A DNA stretch of 64,000 nucleotides from Loktanella sp. IMCC34160 (GTDB lineage Bacteria; Pseudomonadota; Alphaproteobacteria; Rhodobacterales; Rhodobacteraceae): the NCBI RefSeq assembly GCF_004145845.1, contig NZ_SELP01000003.1:62001-126000 (forward strand). The letters are read 5' to 3'. A model generated the notes under the pieces. It was not told where the DNA came from and did not search any database. It was given only the letters and a program-made list of their open reading frames with translations. The position numbers and the translations under genes were made by a program. Below are positions 46,100 to 52,764 of the stretch, one piece after another (the stretch's first letter is position 1; each line of letters opens with the position of its first letter).

Positions 46100-46986
46100 G
46101 TTTTTGTGCCCTACTGGGGCTTGCCGCCTGCAAGGGCGGGGATGATTACGACGGTCCGGTCGAAACCCGGGTGTCCAGCCAGAACGCCAATGACGCCCGC
46201 GTCGCGAAAGAGGTGTTCGGCTACATCCCTACCGCGTCGTCCCAACCGTCGCAAAGCTTTGGCGGCTATGCGCGGGGCTGTCAGGCGGGCGCTGTCCAGC
46301 TGCCGGAAACCGGCCCGACGTGGCAGGCCATGCGCCTGTCCCGTAACCGCAACTGGGCGCAGCCGCAGACCGTCGATTTCGTTCAGGACCTGTCGCGCTT
46401 TGCCGCCACCCTGCCGGGGTGGGAGGGGCTTTATGTCGGGGACATGTCGCAACCGCGCGGCGGCCCGATGCTGACCGGGCACGCCAGCCACCAGACCGGT
46501 CTTGACGCGGATATCTGGATGCTTCCGCCGCAGCGCCTGAACCTGAGCCGGGACGAACGCGAAAGCCTGTCGTCCATCTCGATGCGGCGCGCGGGCGGGG
46601 CCTATACCAACAGCGATTGGACCGAAGAACATATGCGGCTTCTGCGCGAGGCCGCCCGCGACCCCCGCGTCGCCCGCATTTTCGTATTTCCCGGCGCCAA
46701 GATCGATATGTGCAACTGGGAAACCGGCAACCGCGACTGGCTGCGCAAGGTCCGGCCGTGGCATGGGCATCACTACCATTTCCACGTCCGGCTGAACTGT
46801 CCCGCCGGTGCGCCGGGCTGCGAAGATCAGGCCCCACCGCCCGCCGGTGACGGCTGTGCCGATGCGCAGGTCTGGGTGGATAATATCCTCAACCCGCCGC
46901 CGCCCGACCCGAACCCCGCCCCGCCGCGCGGGCCGCTGACCATGGCCCAGCTTCCCGGGCAATGCGCCGCGGTGGCCGCCAACTGA
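46078..46986 (+). CDS. mepA: penicillin-insensitive murein endopeptidase MepA, predicted lipoprotein
   Basis: MepA cleaves D-Ala-mDAP cross-links in peptidoglycan. The 302-residue precursor has a lipobox GLAAC with C18, so it would be membrane-anchored, unlike soluble E. coli MepA. The zinc site motifs are GHASHQTGLDADIW (H135, H138, D145) and the distal WHGHHYHFHVRL. The tail is Pro-rich. ATG 46078 lies inside the end of the MFS gene and has a good SD (GAGGGAG). The next gene starts directly after its stop. Confidence 0.93.
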   Translation: MVRVAVLGFCALLGLAACKGGDDYDGPVETRVSSQNANDARVAKEVFGYIPTASSQPSQSFGGYARGCQAGAVQLPETGPTWQAMRLSRNRNWAQPQTVDFVQDLSRFAATLPGWEGLYVGDMSQPRGGPMLTGHASHQTGLDADIWMLPPQRLNLSRDERESLSSISMRRAGGAYTNSDWTEEHMRLLREAARDPRVARIFVFPGAKIDMCNWETGNRDWLRKVRPWHGHHYHFHVRLNCPAGAPGCEDQAPPPAGDGCADAQVWVDNILNPPPPDPNPAPPRGPLTMAQLPGQCAAVAAN

Positions 46987-47844
46987 ATGCGCAAAGCCTT
47001 TGCCTTGTTTGCTGGCCTTTTCTGGCTTGCCCAAGTGGCATGGGCAGCCGATGAACCCCAACCTTCGGTTTTCCACTGGACCCACCAAGGCCGCGGTATG
47101 GGCGGGTTTTCGGGGATCGAGGTCAGCGACGACGGGGCGCGTTTCACCGCGATCTCTGACAGCGGGACTTGGGTGCGTGGAACATTTACCCGGACCGAGG
47201 CAGGCACCATTGACCGGATAGACCTGACCGCGCAGGGTCCGCTGAATGACACCGACGGCACCCCCGCCAGCGGCTTCCGGGCCGATTCAGAGGGTCTGGC
47301 GATACGCGATGACGGGCGCATCTATGTCAGCTTTGAGGGCGAGGCGCGGGTCTGGACCTATGCGACCCTGATGGGCGAGGCCGCATGGCTGCCCCGGCAC
47401 CCGGACTTCCGGAACATGCAGGTGAACTCCAGCCTCGAAGCCTTGGCAATCGGCCCGGACGGGGCGCTTTTTGCCATCCCGGAACGATCCGGGGATTTTG
47501 ACCGGCCCTTCCCCGTTTACCGCTATTCGGATGGAGACTGGTCCATCCCGTTCTCCTTGCCCCGGTCCGACGAATATCTTGTTTCCGGTGCCGACATCGG
47601 CCCCGACGGGCGGCTCTATGTTCTCGAACGAAAGGTCGGGCTACTGGGCTTTCAAACGCGTCTGCGCCGGTTCAATCTCGACGGGTCCGACGGGGTGGAA
47701 CTCTGGTCCGGTAGCCACGACAACCTTGAAGGGGTCGCGGTCTGGCGGGATGCCCGGGGGCGGCTTGTCGCCTCGATGATCTCGGACGACAACTTCCTTC
47801 CAATCCAGCGCACGCTGATTGTCGAGCTGGCCCTACCGTATTGA
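46987..47844 (+). CDS. esterase-like activity of phytase family protein, secreted
   Basis: The 285-residue precursor has an N-terminal signal peptide (ALFAGLFWLAQVAWA). It is followed by a beta-propeller-like sequence with repeated GIEVSDDGARF, EGLAIRDDGRIYVS and EALAIGPDGALFAIPE elements. This matches the phytase-like esterase family (PF13449 type). The start codon follows the mepA stop without a gap, suggesting translational coupling. The substrate is unknown. Confidence 0.82.
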   Translation: MRKAFALFAGLFWLAQVAWAADEPQPSVFHWTHQGRGMGGFSGIEVSDDGARFTAISDSGTWVRGTFTRTEAGTIDRIDLTAQGPLNDTDGTPASGFRADSEGLAIRDDGRIYVSFEGEARVWTYATLMGEAAWLPRHPDFRNMQVNSSLEALAIGPDGALFAIPERSGDFDRPFPVYRYSDGDWSIPFSLPRSDEYLVSGADIGPDGRLYVLERKVGLLGFQTRLRRFNLDGSDGVELWSGSHDNLEGVAVWRDARGRLVASMISDDNFLPIQRTLIVELALPY

Positions 47845-47854
47845 CCGTTTGAAC

Positions 47855-47921
47855 CAAGGGGCGTAGAGGGGCGCGTCCCCATGGTGGGGGCCAAGTCGCC
47901 GCACCCTTGTAAAAAACGGAG
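47855..47921 (+). promoter_or_regulatory. possible preQ1-type riboswitch leader of the queuosine-precursor transporter
   Basis: CAAGGG (47855-47860) can pair with CCCTTG (47904-47909), which is followed by TAAAAAA (47910-47916) and CGGAG. CCG (47899-47901) could pair with the CGG (47917-47919) of the SD, giving an H-type pseudoknot like preQ1-I (CACCC-NNNNT-AAAAAAC). The loop is unusually long (about 38 nt, containing a GGGG/CCCC hairpin). An alternative GGTG (47883-47886)/CACC (47902-47905) stem would compete with P1. The gene's role fits preQ1 control, but the match to the consensus is partial. Confidence 0.4.
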
Positions 47922-47929
47922 CACCCGAA

Positions 47930-48565
47930 ATGACCCGCATTCTTCCCGGCATCCTTGCCATGGCCGCCATTGTTGTGGCCTCGAACATCCTTGTCCAATT
48001 CTTCGTCGGCGACTGGCTGACCTGGGGGGCATTTACTTATCCCTTCGCCTTCCTTGTGACCGACGTGATGAACCGGGTCTACGGCGCGGCGAGCGCCCGC
48101 AAGGTCGTCTTCGCGGGCTTCATCGTGGGGCTGATCTGTTCCTATATCGGCACCTTCGTGATGATCGACCTCGCGCCCGACTTCTCGGCCCCCGCAGTGA
48201 CCACGCGGATCGCGATCGGTTCGGGCACGGCGTTCCTTGTGGCGCAGCTGGTGGATGTCTTCGTGTTTGACCGGCTTCGGTCCGGGGCGTGGTGGCGCGC
48301 GCCGCTGGCGTCGACCCTGATCGGGTCCACCCTTGACACTATCCTGTTCTTTTCGCTGGCTTTTTCGGCGGGTTTCGTCGGAATTCTGGGCGCGGACCAC
48401 AACACCGACTTCTTCAACGAGGTCGTCGCGACGCCCTTCGGCTTTGACGCCACCCGCTGGGTCGGCACCGCCGTCGTGGACTGGAGCGTCAAGCTGGGCA
48501 TCGCCCTGATCGCGCTGATCCCGTTCCGCATCATCGTTGGGCGGATGCTGCAGCGTCTCGGTTAA
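47930..48565 (+). CDS. yhhQ: queuosine precursor transporter, VUT family
   Basis: The 211-residue polytopic protein belongs to the VUT/YhhQ family that imports preQ0/preQ1 for queuosine tRNA modification. Family blocks include VASNILVQFF, TYPFAFLVTDVMNRVYGAASARKVVFAGF and LVDVFVFDRLR, with STLIGSTLDTILFFSLAF. ATG 47930 has SD CGGAG (47917-47921), which is inside the candidate riboswitch, so translation could be ligand-controlled. Confidence 0.92.
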   Translation: MTRILPGILAMAAIVVASNILVQFFVGDWLTWGAFTYPFAFLVTDVMNRVYGAASARKVVFAGFIVGLICSYIGTFVMIDLAPDFSAPAVTTRIAIGSGTAFLVAQLVDVFVFDRLRSGAWWRAPLASTLIGSTLDTILFFSLAFSAGFVGILGADHNTDFFNEVVATPFGFDATRWVGTAVVDWSVKLGIALIALIPFRIIVGRMLQRLG

Positions 48566-48576
48566 GTTACCTAAAT

Positions 48577-48603
48577 TTGTGTATTTTCATTTGACATACA
48601 CAA
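48577..48603 (+). promoter_or_regulatory. palindromic operator overlapping a TTGACA -35 element
   Basis: TTGTGTAT (48577-48584)-N11-ATACACAA (48596-48603) is a perfect 8-bp inverted repeat. TTGACA (48591-48596) lies inside it and could serve as -35; the -10 at about 48613-48619 is poor. It precedes the leader-like RNA unit. Confidence 0.55.
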
Positions 48604-48654
48604 TATCTGTGCAAACCTGAGTACAGGCGAAACCCATCGAAAGGAGGTGATCCA

Positions 48655-48711
48655 GTGTCAAGAAAGAGATTGGAGAAAGGTGTCGGGACATTTTGGGGGA
48701 GTCGCAGCTAG
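48655..48711 (+). CDS. mini-ORF, predicted 18-residue basic peptide with ideal SD
   Basis: GTG 48655 to TAG 48709-48711 encodes MSRKRLEKGVGTFWGSRS. The SD GGAGG (48643-48647) is 7 nt before the GTG and sits in a 16-nt perfect match to the 16S tail, stronger than any other SD in the window. The peptide has a basic N-terminus and a Phe-Trp pair and resembles no family I recognise. It may be a leader peptide whose translation affects the folds downstream. Confidence 0.45.
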   Translation: MSRKRLEKGVGTFWGSRS

Positions 48712-48778
48712 GGCAGCCCTTGGCTGACGAGACCACCAAGGTGGGTTCACCCTAACCGAACCACCTCCGGAACTTTCG

Positions 48779-48811
48779 AAGGGTCGCTCTGGTCGCCGGA
48801 GCGGCCCTTTT
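48779..48811 (+). terminator. intrinsic terminator of the leader-like unit
   Basis: An 11-bp stem AAGGGTCGCTC (48779-48789) / GAGCGGCCCTT (48799-48809), with one G-U pair, closes on a 9-nt loop and ends in TTTT (48808-48811). It stops 76 bp before the arfB start codon. Confidence 0.8.
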
Positions 48812-48817
48812 GAATGG

Positions 48818-48869
48818 AAATTGTAGCGGTTTGTACAATTTCGGGGCAGGCTGTGGCCCGGTTTGTACA
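48818..48869 (+). promoter_or_regulatory. inverted and direct repeats in the arfB promoter region
   Basis: AAATTGTA (48818-48825)-N8-TACAATTT (48834-48841) is a perfect inverted repeat. CGGTTTGTACA occurs at 48828-48838 and again at 48859-48869, 31 bp (about three helical turns) apart. Their position between the terminator and the arfB start suggests regulator sites. Confidence 0.5.
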
Positions 48870-48887
48870 GATTTTTCAGGGCAGGAC

Positions 48888-49319
48888 ATGGGCCTTCGGA
48901 TCACCGATCAGATCGAGATCGCGGATTGGGAACTGACCGAGCAATTCGTGCGCGCCTCAGGGCCGGGCGGGCAGAATGTGAACAAGGTCAGCACGGCGGT
49001 CGAACTGCGGTTCGAGGCGGCGCGGTCACCCAACCTGCCGGGGCCGGTCAAGACGCGGCTGCGGCGGCTGGCGGGGCAACGCTGGACCGAAAGCGGCACG
49101 GTGGTGATCTTCGTGCAGGACACCCGCAGCCAGGCACGGAACCGCGAGATCGCGCGGGAACGGCTGGCGGAACTGGTGCTGAAGGCCACGCAGACCCCGA
49201 AACGGCGGATCGCCACGAAACCCACGAAGGGGAGCGTGCGGCGGCGGCTGGACGCCAAGAAGAAGCGGGGCGAGGTGAAGGCCCTGCGCGGCACCGCCCG
49301 CCCGGACGAGACCGGCTGA
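48888..49319 (+). CDS. arfB: alternative ribosome-rescue factor ArfB (peptidyl-tRNA hydrolase)
   Basis: ArfB releases peptides from ribosomes stalled on non-stop mRNA. The 143 residues contain the catalytic GGQ motif in RASGPGGQNVNKVSTAVELRF, conserved in class I release factors. The basic C-terminal tail (KRRIATKPTKGSVRRRLDAKKKRGEVK) enters the empty mRNA channel in E. coli ArfB. I chose ATG 48888 (MGLRITDQIEI); an upstream in-frame extension runs through the repeats. It may form an operon with the cupin gene 9 bp downstream. Confidence 0.94.
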   Translation: MGLRITDQIEIADWELTEQFVRASGPGGQNVNKVSTAVELRFEAARSPNLPGPVKTRLRRLAGQRWTESGTVVIFVQDTRSQARNREIARERLAELVLKATQTPKRRIATKPTKGSVRRRLDAKKKRGEVKALRGTARPDETG

Positions 49320-49328
49320 GGAGAAAGC

Positions 49329-49670
49329 ATGACCCATTTCCAACCCATCGACCGTGCGGCGGTCACGCCCACCACCGACCGGCCCGCGCCGGAAAAGCTG
49401 GTCTCGGGCGACCCGGTGTTCACCACCTGGGATATCGAAGAGCGCGACGGGCTATACGCCGGGATCTGGCAATCGACGCCGGGGGCGTGGCGGGTGAGCT
49501 ATGACGAATGGGAATACTGCCGCATCCTTGAGGGTGTGTCGGTGCTGCACGAAGAGGGCGGAGACAGCCGCCGTCTGGAAGCCGGGGACAGCTTTGTCAT
49601 CCGACCGGGGTTCAAAGGGGTCTGGGAAGTGGTTGAGACGACGGTGAAGGATTATGTGATTAGGGTGTGA
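49329..49670 (+). CDS. small cupin-domain protein (Cupin_3/DUF861-like)
   Basis: The 113-residue single cupin contains TTWDIEERDGLYAGIWQSTPGAWRVSYDEWEYCRILEG and then DSFVIRPGFKGVWEV, as in the Cupin_3 family related to ureidoglycine aminohydrolase-like proteins. The usual metal-binding His residues are replaced (EWEYCRILEG), so it may bind ligand without a classical metal site. ATG 49329 has SD GAGGAG and follows arfB by 9 bp. Function unknown. Confidence 0.83.
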   Translation: MTHFQPIDRAAVTPTTDRPAPEKLVSGDPVFTTWDIEERDGLYAGIWQSTPGAWRVSYDEWEYCRILEGVSVLHEEGGDSRRLEAGDSFVIRPGFKGVWEVVETTVKDYVIRV

Positions 49671-49681
49671 GGGAGGAACGT

Positions 49682-49704
49682 CTACCGCCTTTTGAGGCCG
49701 GTAG
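49682..49704 (+). terminator. hairpin downstream of the cupin gene
   Basis: CTACCG (49682-49687) pairs with CGGTAG (about 49699-49704), with CC/GG extending the stem around a T-rich loop. There is no U tract after the stem. It may terminate arfB-cupin transcription, or mark the border of the AT-richer region that follows. Confidence 0.35.
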
Positions 49705-49820
49705 CGACTAACCTGTTCGCTTGCTCTGGGCCCCTTCCTTGATCGGGTGGAGCGCGATTGTTTGCTTAGCCAAGCACTTTTTTTCCACTCGTTTACCCCT
49801 ATATGTTATTAAAGAATCAC

Positions 49821-49849
49821 TTGACAGGGCCGCAAGTTGATGACCTACG
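49821..49849 (+). promoter_or_regulatory. possible promoter of the AT-richer gene pair
   Basis: A perfect TTGACA (49821-49826) lies 41 bp before the first ATG. At 17-bp spacing the -10 would be CCTACG, a weak match. The flank contains AT-rich TATATGTTATTAAAG, unlike the surrounding sequence. Confidence 0.35.
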
Positions 49850-49867
49850 CCCGCATTGAGGTGAACC

Positions 49868-50101
49868 ATGGCTTTCAGACTAACCGACTTATTGCGCGTC
49901 TTGTCGGGACCAGAGAAGAAGAAATCGGCTTTTCAGTCGGAGAAAGAAGCCTACGATTTCTGCCGTGGTCTTTACAAAAAAAATGGTGGTGTTACGCCTG
50001 AACTTCAAAGAGCTTTTGAGTTTTATCAAAAGAGCATAGAAGACGATTGCAGGCCGAATGCTGGATTTAACTTCGACGAAGATAGAGCCAATACAATCTA
50101 A
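49868..50101 (+). CDS. small protein of unknown function paired with a GNAT toxin-like gene (candidate antitoxin)
   Basis: The 77-residue charged, mostly helical-looking protein has no motif I recognise. It is not obviously the ribbon-helix-helix DUF1778 antitoxin that usually precedes TacT-type toxins. Features are an N-terminal hydrophobic LTDLLRVLSG, a Lys-rich segment and a middle EKEAYDFCRGLYKKNGGVTPELQRAFEFY. ATG 49868 has SD GAGGTG. Its 3' end overlaps the GNAT gene by 44 bp in another frame, implying coupled expression. The base composition is visibly richer in A+T than the neighbours, suggesting transfer. Confidence 0.65.
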   Translation: MAFRLTDLLRVLSGPEKKKSAFQSEKEAYDFCRGLYKKNGGVTPELQRAFEFYQKSIEDDCRPNAGFNFDEDRANTI

Positions 50102-50576
50102 GAGTTGTGTGGCCCGCTTCGCGTGCGGCGAACGTGAAATCGACCGTTGGGCACAAGAAAAGGCTTGGAAGTTCCAAGAGCGTGGTAGAGCGCGCGTATT
50201 TACTGCAAAGCTTAGTGGGTCTTCAAGCAGCGCAGGTTTCTACTCGCTTTCATTTTCAACGGAAAATAACTCGAAGCTCGCTAAATCAGAGGATCGGGAT
50301 GCATGGAAGAACGGCGCGCCCCTCATTTATATCGACTACCTTGCTGTTCAACGTCCCTATCAAGGTAAGAAACTCGGCACGCTTCTAATGATGGATGCAC
50401 TCAAGCGTGCTCATATAGTTTGGCAACACGTCGCATTCTATGGAGTCGCTCTGAGATCACTTAATGATCGCACGACGCAACTTTATGAAAAGTATGGATT
50501 TGGCAAAGCTCCGGACGAAGATGTCCACCCGCTAATGATCCTACCGATCTGGACCGTGAACGATCTATTCAAGTAG
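50058..50576 (+). CDS. TacT/AtaT-like GNAT acetyltransferase (candidate toxin)
   Basis: The 172 residues resemble the aminoacyl-tRNA-acetylating GNAT toxins. They have an N-terminal FACGEREIDRWAQEKAWKFQERGRARVF (the FxCG-ID-W-A pattern), a central IDYLAVQRPYQGKKLGTLLMMDALKRA acetyl-CoA site and a C-terminal YGVALRSLNDRTTQLYEKYGF. The last holds the Tyr equivalent to the catalytic Tyr of TacT. The PLMILPIWTVNDL tail is also toxin-like. It overlaps the small upstream gene by 44 bp. Toxic activity is inferred from family resemblance; an ordinary acetyltransferase is possible. Confidence 0.72.
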   Translation: MLDLTSTKIEPIQSKSCVARFACGEREIDRWAQEKAWKFQERGRARVFTAKLSGSSSSAGFYSLSFSTENNSKLAKSEDRDAWKNGAPLIYIDYLAVQRPYQGKKLGTLLMMDALKRAHIVWQHVAFYGVALRSLNDRTTQLYEKYGFGKAPDEDVHPLMILPIWTVNDLFK

Positions 50577-50606
50577 AAGCAAACCTGTGTCTCACAATTC
50601 GCTTCA

Positions 50607-51899
50607 CTATACCACAACTTCCACCCGGTCCTGTTCCCCTACCCCGAAGACCCGTTTGTAGCGGGCGATTTCCTCGGTGGGTCCCATCGCCTTGTTGGGG
50701 TTGTCGGACAGTTTCACGGTGGGTTTTCCGTTGGCCGAGACGGCTTTGCACACAAGGCTGAACGGGGCGAGGCTGTCGTCTGGCGTCAGCCCGATGAAAT
50801 CGTTGGTCAGCATCGTCCCCCAGCCGAAGGACACCCGCACCCGCCCCCGGAACTGCGCCGACAGCGCGGCGATCTTGTCCACGTCCAGCCCGTCCGAGAA
50901 GATAACCAGTTTCTGGCGCGGGTCCTCGCCGCGCGCCTGCCACCAGCGGATCGCGGTTTCGGCCCCCTCGGCCGGGTCGCCGCTGTCGATCCGGATCCCG
51001 GTCCAGCCGGCCAGCCAGTCGGGCGCGTTTTTCAGGAAGCCGGGGGTGCCGTAGGTGTCGGGCAGGATGATCCGCAGGTTGCCGTCGTGCTCCTCGTGCC
51101 AGTCGGCGAGCACGTCATAGGGGGCGCGGGCGAGGGCGGCGTCATCCTCGGCCAGCGCGGCGTAGACCATGGGCAGTTCGTGGGCGTTGGTGCCGATCGC
51201 CTCGATATCGCGCTTCATGGCGATGAGGCAGTTGGAGGTGCCGACGAATTTGTCGCCAAGCCCCTCCATCATCGCCTGCACGCACCAATCCTGCCAGAGG
51301 TAGCCGTGCCGCCGCCGGGTGCCGAAATCGGCGAGCCGCAGGTCGGGGATGGAGCGCAGCGTTTCGACCTTTTCCCAAAGCTTGGTCATGGCGCGGGCAT
51401 AGAGCACCTGAAGTTCGAACCGCCCCATGTCGTTCAACACGGCCCGCGCCCGCAGTTCCATCAGCACCGCAAGCGCCGGGATTTCCCACATCATCACCTC
51501 GGGCCAGGCCCCTTCGAAGGTGAGTTCATACTGCCCGTCCCGCTTTTCGAGGTGGTAGGGCGGCAGCCGCAGGTTTTCGAACCATTCCATGAAGGCGGGG
51601 GTGAACATCTGCCGCTTGCCATAGAAGGTGTTGCCGCGCAGCCAGGTGCTTTCGCCGCGGGAGAGTGACAGGGACCGGATGTGGTCAAGCTGTTCGCGCA
51701 GCTCGCCTTCGTCGACCATATCGGCCAGCCGGATGTGCTTGGCCCGGTTGATCAGGCTGAAGGTCACCTGCGTGTCGGGTTTGTTGCGAAACACCGACTG
51801 GCACATCAACAGCTTGTAGAAATCCGTGTCGATCAGGGACCGGACAATCGGGTCGATCTTCCACTTGTGGTTCCAGACGCGGGTCGCGATATCCACCAT
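50607..51899 (-). CDS. pncB: nicotinate phosphoribosyltransferase
   Basis: It converts nicotinate and PRPP to nicotinate mononucleotide in the NAD salvage (Preiss-Handler) pathway. The 430-residue length is standard. Blocks include [14 protein letters not shown], the [15 protein letters not shown] substrate-binding segment, [12 protein letters not shown] and [13 protein letters not shown] with the His that is transiently phosphorylated in the family. [11 protein letters not shown] and [11 protein letters not shown] complete the PRPP site. ATG 51899 is the family start. The region just downstream holds the AT-richer gene pair. Confidence 0.96.
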   Translation of the reverse strand: MVDIATRVWNHKWKIDPIVRSLIDTDFYKLLMCQSVFRNKPDTQVTFSLINRAKHIRLADMVDEGELREQLDHIRSLSLSRGESTWLRGNTFYGKRQMFTPAFMEWFENLRLPPYHLEKRDGQYELTFEGAWPEVMMWEIPALAVLMELRARAVLNDMGRFELQVLYARAMTKLWEKVETLRSIPDLRLADFGTRRRHGYLWQDWCVQAMMEGLGDKFVGTSNCLIAMKRDIEAIGTNAHELPMVYAALAEDDAALARAPYDVLADWHEEHDGNLRIILPDTYGTPGFLKNAPDWLAGWTGIRIDSGDPAEGAETAIRWWQARGEDPRQKLVIFSDGLDVDKIAALSAQFRGRVRVSFGWGTMLTNDFIGLTPDDSLAPFSLVCKAVSANGKPTVKLSDNPNKAMGPTEEIARYKRVFGVGEQDRVEVVV

Positions 51900-51966
51900 G
51901 TTCGGTCCTCGGGTTCAGGTGATCCCGTTAGACCAAAGCCGGACCGGGGTGCACAAGGGTCAATCC

Positions 51967-52572
51967 CTATTGAACGGCGGCGGTTTCGCGGTTGGGGTTC
52001 AGTTCCTGCTGCCAGTCTTCGATGGATTGGATCGGGTAGACGAGCGACAGCGTGGACAGCGCAAGGCTGTCGCGAGCGATGAAGGCGGCGCTGAGTTCAA
52101 GGGCCGCGACCATCGACAGGACGATCCACGTCCGCAGGCTGTAGGCCGCAAAAAAGCCGCCCATCATCCAGATATAGTCGGACACGGCGTTGAGCACGCT
52201 GTCGCCGAAGTAGCCCTGATTGATGGTTGTGGCCCGAAATTTGCCCAGCACCCAGTCGGTGTGTTCGATCAGTTCCCAGCCAACCCCGGTGACAATGGCC
52301 GCGCCGAACAGCCAGCCGAACCCGAGCCGGGGAAACACCAGCCGCCCGACCAGCGCGATCAGCACCCCGTGCAGGATGTGGGACAGCGTGTACCAATCGG
52401 CGATGTGCTGGGAATTGCCGCTGTCGAAGATCGACCCGATCCACAATTTGACCTCGCCACAGGTGCAGATCGGCGGTTGCCCCCAGAGGTAGAGGGTGAT
52501 CCCGATCAGGGGCAGGCCCGCCAAAGCGGCAAGATAGAGGGGTTTGTTCGCACTGATACTGGCCGTGGACAT
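51967..52572 (-). CDS. UPF0314/DUF2585 family membrane protein
   Basis: The 201-residue protein has several hydrophobic segments and the family signature PPICTCGEVKLW, SGNSQHIADWYTLSHILHGVL, then VGWELIEHTDWVLGKFR and GDSVLNAVSDYIWMMGGFF. The His/Asp/Glu-rich pattern in membrane segments is suggestive of an enzyme or metal site, but no function is established. I chose ATG 52572 (MSTASISANK). It lies 67 bp upstream of pncB in the same direction. Confidence 0.9.
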   Translation of the reverse strand: MSTASISANKPLYLAALAGLPLIGITLYLWGQPPICTCGEVKLWIGSIFDSGNSQHIADWYTLSHILHGVLIALVGRLVFPRLGFGWLFGAAIVTGVGWELIEHTDWVLGKFRATTINQGYFGDSVLNAVSDYIWMMGGFFAAYSLRTWIVLSMVAALELSAAFIARDSLALSTLSLVYPIQSIEDWQQELNPNRETAAVQ

Positions 52573-52764
52573 CGGGATACCTTTCCTGCGCCTCAAAACT
52601 TTGACCGGCGATCTGACTGCCGCCGCGCGGTCACGCTAGTCCGCCGGACCGGCCCCAAGATGGCCGTTACGGGGAAATTACATGGCTTCCCTGAGGTTAA
52701 CCAATGGCGTCAGCGCCGGTAATTCCGGTTTTCCTGACCCTATCTGTGACGGCCGAATGCCCGT

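Larger units (their letters stand above)
48640..48811 (+). ncRNA. candidate regulatory RNA/attenuator-like leader upstream of arfB
   Basis: The unit contains, in order: a 16-nt complement to the 16S rRNA 3' end (AAAGGAGGTGATCCAG, 48640-48655); an 18-codon mini-ORF; hairpins CAGCC(CTT)GGCTG (48713-48725) and CCACC(AA)GGTGG (48733-48744); a segment CACCTCC (48762-48768) complementary to the GGAGGTG of the SD; and an intrinsic terminator (48779-48811). GGTGG at 48740-48744 can pair with either CCACC at 48733-48737 or CCACC at 48761-48765, so mutually exclusive folds exist. Whether it is an independent RNA or an arfB leader is unknown. Confidence 0.5.

Noticed and set aside
48640-48655. Possible fragment of antisense or duplicated 16S rRNA
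   Set aside because: Only 16 nt match; the flanks diverge at once from rRNA sequence, and the segment is placed exactly as an SD for a GTG mini-ORF.
48733-48752. Fourth copy of the GGTGGGT palindromic repeat
   Set aside because: The segment AAGGTGGGTTCACCC has only one arm of the repeat and no TTAC flank; it is better explained as part of the leader hairpins.
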